This document shows positions 55,301-64,000 of a DNA stretch of 64,000 nucleotides, piece after piece. The stretch covers positions 221,233,887 to 221,297,886 of the forward strand of contig NC_134365.1 of the NCBI RefSeq assembly GCF_035582795.1, in the 5' to 3' direction. Each line of letters opens with the position of its first letter. Within the stretch, counting starts at the first letter, position 1. A program made the position numbers and the translations under genes. A model generated the notes under the pieces. It had not been told where the DNA came from, made no database searches, and saw only the letters and a program-made list of their open reading frames with translations. Source of the stretch: Mycteria americana (Eukaryota; Chordata; Aves; Ciconiiformes; Ciconiidae).

Positions 55301-58300
55301 TATCCTTTCATCTCTCCAGTTCAGCAGCAGTGAGAAGTTGGTGTGAGAGTCATCCCCTAGAACTAGTTCTCCAGAATGTGTAAATGCTTAGGAACTTCCT
55401 TGCTGGGAAGCAGCTTGTACTGAAGACCATGAAAAGCTCTTCAGGCCCTTGGAAGCGGGCTCCTCTCTGCTGCCACAAGGAAAGACCTCCTGAAATCCCA
55501 AGTAGTCGATCATACCGATCTCCATCAATTCTCAGGCTTTCTTGGACCCAACGTCAAAGGCGCCGTTGGTAGTCCAGATCCACCGAGGGCATTGCAGCAT
55601 AGCCAAAGGCTTCAGGATTTCTCCATGGAATCGTCTAATTGTCTTTGAAGTGCCCCTTAGGTTTGTTTTTTATATACACGTTTCTTTCCCCTAAAGCAGA
55701 CGAGGAATCGGCTTCATTGGGAGCTCAGGTTTCGTCTCACCGGTGCCAGCCTTATGAGTTAAGCTGCGGGAACAGCCTAGATGCTACTTTCCTGTGTAAA
55801 GTTGGACAGGACTGTAAAGCAAAAAAGGCGAGGGGGGACCACGAGCTCCGTTTCAGAGTCTTGCAGCTTTCTTAATACTTATTTCAAGTTCTCACTGAGA
55901 AAAATAGCCTGGATAACTCGGTCTACTGCAGACACATAACAGGCAGGGGACTCTGGGCCTGCGTTTATGGGGAAGACCCAAGAGCAGCAGTAGTAGCCCG
56001 GTCTGCAGGCAGTTTGCCTGTTTGGCCGTTCTCTGTGCCTGGAATGTGTTTATGCTTCCCTTCTTGTAGCTGCTACACGCAACTGAGCAGAGATCAGCGC
56101 CTTTGGGATGGAAAAAATGCCACAAGTGCAGTAGGTAAAACCCTGGAAGAGCTTGGAGTCGCTCCTGCTGATGTTGATGCAGAGGTGTAGGCAGCTGCTG
56201 CTGCATTATGCTCCCCCCAGTATTGGAAGAAAGACCTTGTTTTCACTGTCACTTCCTAGATCGTTTCGCTGCCTGCCTTCCATATTTCCATGTAAACGCT
56301 GTAGTTGCACGGAGAGCTTTTCTTCAGGGTTAAATTATCCACAGACAGTTCGTCAGATTGCTTTCGCCTAGGAATCACTCTTGAGCGTAAGAGCAGACAC
56401 GTTTTGGAGCAGTTTTCCTCAATATTTTGCTGGTGGATGTCTGAAATCTTTTTTTTTTTTTTTTGCCTTGTGTCCATAACCCCTTGTTGCTGTATGATGA
56501 AAGCAGTATTTTAATGCTGTTTTGCTGAGGCAGAGTTCTGTTGTTGGCCTGATTTGGGAGCTGCGATGCGCATCTATGCGTACGTCCTGTGACAAGAGCC
56601 ATCATGAATTCTTGGCATTGGAGAGGTGCGGGTGGGGCAAAGGGAGACGGTGTGAAGAGCTGGCAAAGCCCGGTTTAACTTTGGCGTTTACCCCGATGGA
56701 GAGCCACTCATCTCCTCTGATTCATTCGCATGCGAGCCCTGGACACGGCAGTCGTGGCCTTGCTCTGTGTCCCTTCCCCGATACGTCAGGGTGGGAAATG
56801 CCTGAACTAGAGACAAGAAAGCCTCATTCCAGAGAGCTCTCCTCTCTCCTGGCACTTCGGCCATCGGCACTCAGGTGTTAAAGAGCAATTGCTGGCTCCT
56901 GGCACTTCCCTCCGTAAGTCACCGTGTTAATTATTGCATTAGTTTACTGTGACCTTGATGTAACGTCCACCCCTGGTTTAGTTGCTGATGGATTAAACGA
57001 ATCTTTGGTAGCTGAGATGCAAAATAGCACTTTCCCCAGCTGTATCCTGAAGACTGGCAAAATTCTCGGTCCTTTCCAGATGACTCCTGCGTTCAAATTG
57101 CTAGAGACTAAAATAATAGTGTGTGTCCAGAGTCTCACTTCACGGAATAGTTAAGCATGTGCCTGTTGTCATACTCATGAATGATCTCGGTAAAGTCACA
57201 TTCCTCCGCGCTGAAGTAACTTGGAGGATCTGCCTTTGAATGATTCATTGCCGTAACTCCTTGCATTTGCCCCTCATGTTATCCCTTTCATTTGCTTTTA
57301 CAGTTTGCGAGATATTAAAAAAAAAAAAAAGTCTCCATGGAAAGCAAAAGAAAATCAGTTTTGTATTCTGTAGAAGCACCATTGGAAAATGATTGACTGT
57401 TTCTGAATCCTGCGCGCTCCCCAGAATTATATTTTGTTGTTAACGTTTGAGAAGTGAGTAGAAAAATAAATATTTCAACAGCCTCTTTAATGTGGCGTTG
57501 CTCCGTGCCAAGTCCTCAGTCCTGACTTGCACAGAATAGGCAGCCGTTCAGGGACTCGTGTAGTGCTGGCTTCAAAAAAAGGTGACTACAGGGACAGCAG
57601 CAACAGCGGGTGGGTGGGTGGAGGGGGAATTCCTTTTGGCTGTGTCAAGCCACATACATTTTTGAGACTGTACTTTTGTTGAAAAATATTAATGCTCCTG
57701 TCGCAGTTTCTTCTCCCTTCTCAGGGAGCTACAGGCAGAGATAAATGGTATTTAGGTGAAGGATAGCACAGACCATGGTAAAAGTAGCTGCAGAGAGAAG
57801 AAATGTTCTCTTTGACTCATGAAAAATGGGGACATCTAGAAAATCCCCCCGTAACTACCAGCTTTTCACTGCTTTTTTCCACAGCCTGCAGCATAGTACT
57901 GTCTCTGGGTAAAAGCAGATAAACAGGAGGAGGCTGTCTGAATTGAAAGGGTGCTGCGTTTATGCCGGCGCTTTTGATTCTTTAGAAATCTCTCTTGCTT
58001 TTGTTCCAGTTGTTGGATTGAGGATCGGTGGAAACTTTCACGATGGAAAAACCCAAGGCTTGGCAGGAGCAGAGGATGCGGTTTGGGAGACTGGTTTGTT
58101 GCAGGGTTCACTTCTTAAATTTTTCAAATCAGACCCAGGATGGGTTTTGCCAGCTCCTGGGTTATATGCACCAGACAAAACCCTCGGTGACTTGTAGATT
58201 TTCAGGAGCGTTGAGATTGTTGGAAAAAGATATTCCCTGTATTGCTGAAGCATATAGCTTTGCTTCGAACACAGATCCTGCGAACGCAGGGCTCGGCTGC

Positions 58301-60990
58301 CTGTCTTTGCACGTGCTTAAGCCAGCGCGGTTCCTCTGTGCTGGTGTTTTGAAAACGCTGTTAGTGACCGGAGCGATCGATACGTACAGACGCAGACACG
58401 GCGTTGAAGTGGTTGCCGAATCGTGTTGCTGTACAGAGCTCGCTTTTCTTTTGAGCCTTGGTGGTTTTTTTGTTTTTTTTTTGTCTTCAGCCTGCCCTGG
58501 TCCAGACGTGAGGCGAGTGGGAGGTGATACCAAAGCCAATTAAAAATACCGATGCTTATTGCGACTGGAGGTCACTGTGCGTGCAACCGAGACACCCTCT
58601 AAAACAAAAAATAAGCACGACAGTAAAGCACAGAGTGACTTCTGAACTGAGCTCCCGGTCGGGGAGCTCTCAGAGGTGGTGGTGTTGCGATAGATCCCGT
58701 TGGTAACACCAGTAGCCCGGTAAATACCACGCTGGGGCAGTTCAGAGTGAACCTCCTTGCTTTTCCTCTCTCTGCAGGGCAGGGCTGAGCGATTGCAGTA
58801 GGGCAAAGCCGTGTGCTGGCTTTTCGTTCAGCGAGACCATCCCAGGACTCTGAATACTTTTATCGGTGTGCTGCCACATTCAAGAGGGTCTTCAGTGAAC
58901 AGGGGAGCAGCCGGCAGGTATTGGAACAGAGGGAGCAAACAGCTTTGTGCTGATGTTCTCTACCTCCTCGACTTCAGCGCTGACGTTTCTCCTCCCCTCC
59001 GCTATTGCCTTTTATCTTGGGTGTGGAAGGGCCTGGGAGGAGAGATGCTGGGAGGTGGCTGGCAATCAGCTATTCACTGGTTTGAAGCGGTGCTCAACCC
59101 TCCTGAAAATCTAGACCTTAGATCTTCGGGTAAGGTCAAAAAAAAAACCAAAACCCAAAGTTTATGAGTTGCCGTTTCCAAGAAAACTTGGCCCTCGTGC
59201 GTTATAACACCCGTCTCTGAGCCTGCAGCTCTGCTCACAACCTGAAACTGCCACTTGCGTTGCCCAAACCCGTCTCCCTTGGCTGTATCGTCTGCCCGGA
59301 TCCGTCCGGTAACGCTGCACCCTCGACACCTTGTCCGTAAGGCGTCCAAAACCTGCGGGATAGTGCTTGGGTGTTCGCTCCGAGCTTTGCTGTTGGGTGC
59401 TTGGCCGGTTTAGGCCAAGCTTTACCAGTCTGGCGGGGTGATCTCTTACCACGTGCTGCTGTTTCCAAAAGGAAAATGTGTCTCTGTGTGTGCGTGTGTA
59501 TGTCAGTTCTCCGGAGACCGCGCTCTGTGTCCCGTGTCAGCCTCATCCTGTTCGTGTTTTGTTCTGTGTCCGTTTCTCTCACCTACAAATAAAGCATTTG
59601 TGAAAAGCCTGGGGTAGGAACTCCTTCTTTCCCTTCAGCTGTGATACTCAGGCTCCTCGGAGCAGCCAGGGGAGGAAGGGTGTCGATCCGGCTGTTCCTG
59701 GGACGTCCCCAGCGCCAGACCCAAGCCTTGGGTTTTTCTGGTGACTCACGGAAGCCTCTCGTCATCCGAAATATTCCTCCATCCCTCCTCCACGCTCCGG
59801 GGGGGGGGGGGGGGGATGCTTTAGCCACAGCTTTTGCTTTTTCCCCCTCCTCTCCCTGACCGATGCCTCCCACGTGTACAGAAACATCTGAAAGTAATAA
59901 ATCGTGGCGCTCTGGCTGTTAAGTAACCTGTGCTGTGTTGGACCGTCTGTTTTATAACACCCTGAACGCTGGGGTGGTTGTTCCTAGCTGAAGAGCAGGA
60001 ATTGGGGGGAAATTTGCTCTGAAATTTTGCAGCCTGGTTTATGTTCCTCTAGCATCGTCCCGGTGCTCCGGCTCCTGCTCCCCTGCCCGAATGCTGCTGT
60101 GTGCCCGTGTGCCTACAGAAGGGTTAATCTGGGGCTGGATAAACACAGCCACGGAGTGATAAATGCACAGTTTTGAACCCAAAACCAGCAGGAGAGCCCT
60201 GCGAGAGGTCTGCCTGGTGTTTCTATCCCCCTCCTCAATTTTTCTCCTTTTCCTTCCAGCTAGCAAAGAGGCTGAGAGGTGACGGGTCTCCCCAGGCTGC
60301 GCTACCCACTGCCTCTCCATCCCAGAGGATTTTAATCGCATCCAAACATCGCGTCGACGAGGCTGGATGGATGCGGAGTCGGGAATTTTCTGTGCAGGGG
60401 GCTGACGGTGTCCTCCAGCTTGACCCTCGCTTCATCGGGGCTGTCTCCCCAGCGGAAGCGCCCGGGGAGAGCGGCGTGGGCTGCCCGCCCGATCTCCAGG
60501 CGCTGCCGGAGAACCCTGCTTGCCTCTTTTTGCCTTCCAGTCACGCAGGTGCTGCGGTCGGGCCGGAGAAAGGGATCTTGTCCGTGGAGCCCCGGGGGAG
60601 CGGCGCTTGCGTAAGCGTGGTCCGAGCGTGGCCAGGCTGGGGTGCGGAGGAGGGGGGCCCCGTGCTGGTGTCGGGACGAGAGCGGAGTTGGGGGCTGCAC
60701 AGTCAGGCCCAAGATACAGCCAGGCAGGTTTATTTGAGGAAGGAGAGCACGCTGTCTTTGCTCGGGTCTTGTATGACCGGTCCGTTCACTCTGAAGCCTA
60801 CTGATTACCGTAGAAATGTCATGTCACTAACTGCCAGTTCTTTTAGCAGAGGGACTTTTCATCTAGGGCTGGAGGAGGGAGCTTGAGGGTACGTTTAGGG
60901 TCCAGGCTGGAATCAGGGGTGGGGGGACGCAGACACATACACGCCCCCACATTCATCCCGTCAGGTACTGCACCAAGGTATTTCCCCCAG
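55301..60990. other. Intergenic region between PPME1 and P4HA3 (convergent genes)
   Basis: About 5.7 kb. Seen: AATAAA at 57465-57470, 59588-59593 and 59896-59901, an A run at 57317-57330, a 17-base G run at 59799-59815, and moderately CpG-containing sequence from about 59.2 to 60.7 kb. Part may be an alternative long PPME1 3' UTR. The open frame at 60173-60886 (plus) is unlike any protein I know and starts without ATG. No gene is supported. Confidence 0.6.
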
Positions 60991-61012
60991 ACTCCAGTTT
61001 AGTGTCTTTCGA

Positions 61013-61018
61013 CTTTAT
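61013..61018 (-). terminator. P4HA3 poly(A) signal
   Basis: Minus-strand AATAAA 130 bases after the P4HA3 stop codon, the only canonical hexamer close downstream. It implies a short 3' UTR ending near 60990-61000. Confidence 0.7.
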
Positions 61019-61147
61019 TTGCACCGGATTCGGCCATGGCTGAGCAAGTGCCACCCCGTGCCGCTGCCACCCCCTTCCCTCCCTCCTCTTGCTGCGCCGG
61101 GGTGGCTTTGCCACCCATGGGTGCCACGTCCTTGAGCCCACGGCGGC

Positions 61148-61218
61148 TCAGTCTTGTGGGTCGGCACTGCACGGCCGCCGAAACTCTTGCCCGTGCTCGT
61201 GGATCCACTTATTCGCCA
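61148..61218 (-). CDS. P4HA3: P4HA3 last coding exon (stop codon)
   Basis: Encodes V-ANKWIHEHGQEFRRPCSADP and QD, then TGA at 61150-61148. Acceptor CCTTCCAG|TG. It matches the family C-terminus. Confidence 0.95.
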
Positions 61219-63771
61219 CTGGAAGGGACAAGGACAAGGACTCCCATCTGCTTCTGTCCCCCTGCACCCCTCTCCGACCCCCCTCCGGTATCGGTGACGT
61301 TTTTTCCCTATTATCCCGGATTTTTCTGGGTTCCCAGCACCTCTCGCCTCCCCGGAGCTGCCCCTCCAACCCCGTGTCACCCCAGGGTGACACTGGGCAC
61401 CATCGCTCACCCCACTTGTCCCCGGCCAGGACAGGGCAGCCGGCATGCAGGGTGTCCCCGTCACCGTCCCCGTTCCTCCGCAGGTTCCACCAGAAGAGAG
61501 CTGCGTTCTGTGGAGCAGAGAGGGGGTGGGAACCCTGGGGTTTGGCACCCCAAAACCAGCCAGGAGCCCCAGAATTGGGGTTTGGAACCCCAAAACAGAG
61601 CTTGGAGCCCTGGAATTGGGGTTTGGCACCCCAAAACAAAACTAGGAGCTCTGGGGTTGGGGGTTTGGCACCCCAAAACAGAGCTGGGAGCCCTGGAGTT
61701 GGGGTTTGGTACACCTAGAACAGAGCTGGGAGCCCCAGAATTGGGGTTTTGCACCCCAAAATAGAGCTGGGAGCCCTGGGGTTGGGGTTTGGCACCCCAA
61801 AACAGGCAGGAGCACAAGGGTTGGGGCTTGGAACCCCTAAAACAGAGCTGGGAGTGCTGGGGTTGGGGTTTGGTACCCTAAAACAGAGCCAGGAGCCCCA
61901 GAATTGGGGTTTGGCACCCCAAAACAGAGCCAGGAGCCCAAGGGCTGGGGGGTGACACCCTTAAAACAGAGCTGGGAGCCCTGGGGTTGAGGTTTTGGCA
62001 CCCCAAAACAGAGCTGGGATCCCCAAGATTGGAATTTGGCATCCCAAAACACAGGTGGGAGCCCCAGGGTTAGGGTTTAGCACCCCAAAACAGAGCGGGG
62101 AGATGCAGGATCAAGGTTTGGCACCCCTTGAAGGGAGCCAGGAGCCCCAGGGCTGGGGTTTGGCACCCCAAAAACAGATCAGAGAGCCCCAGGGCTGGGA
62201 TTTGGCATCTGGACAGGCTTGGCCACAACTCCCCGTGAGAGACGAGACACAAGCGAGCAGCGTCCCCCCCTTCCCCACTCCTGGGGGGCTCATGCGGGTC
62301 CCCCTCACCTTAACCACGGGCACGCTGAAGTTGGCGTAGATGAAGGCGGTGGAGCCGCCAGCCTCCACTGCGCTCAGCTGGAAAAGGAGCAAAAATATGA
62401 GCCATGGGTCTTCTTCTCCCCCCTGTGATATGGCTGCTTTGCATGGGGAAACTGAGGCATGAAACCTCCCTGGGTCCTCAACCACGTTTCCCTCGCTACA
62501 GCATGGCAGAAACTCTTAAAATACTCTACAGACGTTGGCATTTAACACCCCACCACGGTCTGATTTAGGGTTGCCCTCACCCATTGTTGCCCTCACCCAT
62601 CTCAAACCCTGTTCACTCTGAACCCTACTGATGACCAAGCAAGTGCACTCTCTCTGGGCGTGGAAATGAGGGAGGACTCACGTAGATCATGACCGTGGCG
62701 ATCCTGTTGCCTGACTTCATTCTGTAAAGGGGGCTCTTCCTGGACTGCCCCAAGAGCGAGGAGGTGGGGACGGTCAGTCCCTTGCTGACGCGGCTTGGCC
62801 TGGAGGCACCTCACGCCCAACAGCTCCAAGCTGCCCCCAGGGAAATCCCACCCTCTCCCTTCTTTTCTCTCCCTCCCTCCTTCCTTCCCTCTTCCCCACC
62901 TCCTTGCTCCCTCCCTCCCTTCCCAGGAATATCCCAGGCACCAACCCAGGGATCACCATCCCGGGACCGCTCGCCTCTCCCCTGAGGACCATCCCAGGGT
63001 CCACCTCAGGAACATCTCAGGGACCATCCCAGGGACCACCTCCAGGAACATTTCAGGGAATATCCCAGGGATCATCATGGGGACACCCCCAGGGACCATC
63101 CAGGGACCTCCCTTGGGCACCATCCCAGGAGCACCATGGGGAGCACCCAAGGGCCCATCTCCAGGAACATCTGAGGGACCACCCCAGAGACCAGCCCATG
63201 GATCACCTCCAGGAACATCCCAGGGACCACCCCATGGTCCACCTCCAGGAACATCTCAGGGACCACCCCAGGGACCATCCCAGGAGCATCCCAAGGACCA
63301 TCCCAAGAGCACCACAGGAACCACCCTGGGCACCACCCCACGCACCACCCCATGATCCACCCCATGAACCACCCAGGCAGCTCCCTGACCGTGGCGTGGT
63401 CGAAGTGTGGCTCGTAGTGGCCTCCCAACCCATAGTTGACCACCTGTAGGTACTCGGCATAGGGTGGCCGCAAGTCCAGGCCGGTGACGGCAGCGATGCG
63501 CTGCTCCAACGCCCGCACCACCGGGTCGGCCGTGTCCTTCAGCCAGGCGCTGCGGGAGCACCCCACCTTCAGCCCCCCCAAATTCACGCGTGGCTGGGTG
63601 TGGAGGACCCAGGCCTCCCCAGCATGGTGTCACTGCCACCTTGGTGGTGGCAATGGGGCCATGGTGGTCCCGCTGGCTGGAGGCCAAGGGATGGGGTGGC
63701 TTCTACCTCTTGCTTATCCGGTACTCGGCTTTCTGCTGCTTCTCCCCGGAGGCGACCACGGACCTCTGCAG
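61148..63771 (-). CDS. P4HA3: P4HA3, prolyl 4-hydroxylase subunit alpha-3 (last six coding exons; 5' part off the right edge)
   Basis: Known role: catalytic alpha subunit of collagen prolyl 4-hydroxylase in the ER lumen. It acts with protein disulfide isomerase and uses iron, 2-oxoglutarate, oxygen and ascorbate. Seen, from 5' to 3' on the minus strand: exons 63707-63771, 63390-63549, 62682-62744, 62309-62377, 61411-61507, 61148-61218. They total 525 nt, 174 residues plus stop, all in phase. They cover most of the catalytic dioxygenase domain: HYEPHFDH with the HxD iron ligands, then LHAGCPVLAGDKW with the distal His ligand and the 2-oxoglutarate-binding Lys. The start, signal peptide and peptide-binding domain lie beyond 64,000. 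Human P4HA3 has the same C-terminal layout. No stop or frameshift. Confidence 0.96.
61411..61507 (-). CDS. P4HA3: P4HA3 exon with distal His and Lys
   Basis: Encodes NAALFWWNLRRNGDGDGDTL and HAGCPVLAGDKW. Contains the third iron ligand (His of LHAG) and the Lys that binds the C5 carboxylate of 2-oxoglutarate (DKW). Acceptor CTCCACAG|AA, donor GTGGG|GTGAGC. Confidence 0.96.
61541..62213. repeat. Minisatellite, about 41-bp unit, about 16 copies, in a P4HA3 intron
   Basis: Tandem units starting 'tttggcaccccaaaacagag' and ending 'ggagccctggggttgggg'. Unit starts fall about 39-43 bases apart (61541, 61581, 61622, 61664, 61705, 61747, 61788, 61827, 61869, 61910 and so on to 62201). They differ by substitutions and small indels. 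The repeat creates spurious open frames on both strands (for example 61036-61764 plus and 61461-61817 minus). Confidence 0.95.
62309..62377 (-). CDS. P4HA3: P4HA3 exon, third from the end
   Basis: Encodes LSAVEAGGSTAFIYANFSVP and VVK (23 codons, phase 0). Acceptor TTTTCCAG|CTG, donor GTTAAG|GTGAGG. Confidence 0.95.
62682..62744 (-). CDS. P4HA3: P4HA3 exon, fourth from the end
   Basis: Encodes SRKSPLYRMKSGNRIATVMI and Y (21 codons, phase 0). The acceptor GGGGCAG|TCC is chosen over a closer AG by phase. Donor ATCTAC|GTGAGT. Confidence 0.93.
62928..63378. repeat. Minisatellite, about 12-15-bp degenerate unit, in a P4HA3 intron
   Basis: Reiterated 'cagggaccaccccaggaaca' and variants ('ggaccatccca', 'ccaggaacatctcaggga') across 450 bases, ending just before the exon at 63390. 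It is preceded by a pyrimidine-rich tract (62848-62925). The open frames 62795-63355 and 62904-63449 (plus) and 62953-63587 (minus) largely or partly read this repeat. Confidence 0.93.
63390..63549 (-). CDS. P4HA3: P4HA3 exon with HxD iron-ligand motif
   Basis: Encodes AWLKDTADPVVRALEQRIAA, RPPYAEYLQVVNYGLGGHY and EPHFDHAT. HFD gives the first two iron ligands. Acceptor CCCGCAG|CG, donor CACG|GTCAGG. Confidence 0.96.
63707..63771 (-). CDS. P4HA3: P4HA3 exon, sixth from the end
   Basis: Encodes LQRSVVASGEKQQKAEYRIS and K. Acceptor TCCTCCAG|CT, donor AAGAG|GTAGAA. Two bases complete Ser with the next exon (ISK-S-AWLKD). Confidence 0.93.
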
Positions 63772-64000
63772 CTGGAGGACACATGGTGGGGGTTGGATGT
63801 TGCTGCAGATGGGGACCCCCACACCAAGCAGGGACCCCAGTCAGGGTCTAAACTGGGGGTTATACCACCTTCCATCACCAAGGTGTCCCACCAGGGTGAT
63901 GGAAGCAGTGATAGCAGTTGGATCCAAAGCGGTTGGGTGTCACCAAGTCAAGCCTGGCTAGGAAGGGGTTTAGGTGCATGCATGGACCTGGTTTCTCCCC
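63772..64000 (-). other. P4HA3 intron, to the right edge
   Basis: Sequence upstream of the sixth-last exon. I see no coding segment resembling the preceding P4HA3 exon, so it is taken as intron. Confidence 0.6.

Noticed and set aside
60173-60886. 237-codon plus-strand open frame in the intergenic region
   Set aside because: No ATG at its start, no recognisable domain, and GC-rich DNA where such lengths arise by chance.
61036-61764. 242-codon plus-strand open frame with periodic GVWHPKTELGALELG-like residues, and similar minus-strand frames
   Set aside because: The periodicity is that of the intronic minisatellite. The P4HA3 exons on the minus strand interrupt it in another frame.
62795-63449. 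Collagen-like Pro/Gly-rich open frames on both strands
   Set aside because: Translation of the short-unit minisatellite between two P4HA3 exons. They resemble collagen only through repeat composition.
1-64000. CRISPR arrays, bacterial operons, integrated viral genes or a novel defence-type system
   Set aside because: No regularly spaced repeats with unique spacers, no ribosome-binding-site-led gene strings, and no viral protein motifs. All strong coding signal is explained by three vertebrate genes.

Overview
The window is vertebrate nuclear DNA and almost certainly avian. It has no bacterial or viral gene organisation. It holds intron-rich genes with short exons and five clear 3'-truncated CR1 LINE copies, whose ends carry the avian-type 'gattctatgattctgtg' tail or its complement. 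The gene order C2CD3 - PPME1 - P4HA3 is the one known from human 11q13.4. Exons were assigned by reading conserved protein segments, splice dinucleotides and codon phase together. For each gene the phases close exactly from exon to exon. The bird species cannot be named from this sequence alone.

Left part (1-25,876, minus strand): the 5' 23 coding exons of C2CD3, a C2-domain centriole and cilium protein. About 1,362 codons are present, and the gene runs off the left edge inside or at the end of an exon. One intron is GC-AG, and one exon end needs a weak GTATTG donor.

Around 25.4-26.4 kb: a CpG- and G-rich, head-to-head promoter. The C2CD3 start codon (25,876, minus) and the PPME1 start codon (26,226, plus) are only 349 bases apart. 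The gap contains three ACTACA/TTTCCC-type (ZNF143/SBS-like) elements and two ETS-like sites.

Middle (26,226-55,230, plus strand): the complete coding part of PPME1, protein phosphatase methylesterase 1. It has 14 exons and 388 codons, with the serine-hydrolase triad Ser155/Asp180/His351. Intron 1 is 13 kb. Intron 2 has textbook U12-type AT-AC ends. A G-rich intron start, an AT-rich satellite-like patch, a 119-bp tandem duplication and CR1 remnants lie in the introns.

Right part: 55.3-61.0 kb is intergenic and holds only candidate poly(A) signals and a poly-G run. From 61.0 kb to the right edge, on the minus strand, lie the last six coding exons of P4HA3 (prolyl 4-hydroxylase alpha-3, 174 C-terminal residues with the iron- and 2-oxoglutarate-binding residues). 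Two of its introns contain minisatellites (about 41-bp and about 12-15-bp units), which produce long but meaningless open frames.

The three genes share no pathway: C2CD3 builds centriole distal appendages, PPME1 demethylates the PP2A catalytic subunit, and P4HA3 hydroxylates collagen prolines in the ER. C2CD3 and PPME1 probably share a promoter; PPME1 and P4HA3 converge. I found no RNA gene, CRISPR array, undescribed system or additional protein gene that I could support. The most notable signals are the AT-AC intron, the GC-AG intron, the triple-element bidirectional promoter and the intronic minisatellites.
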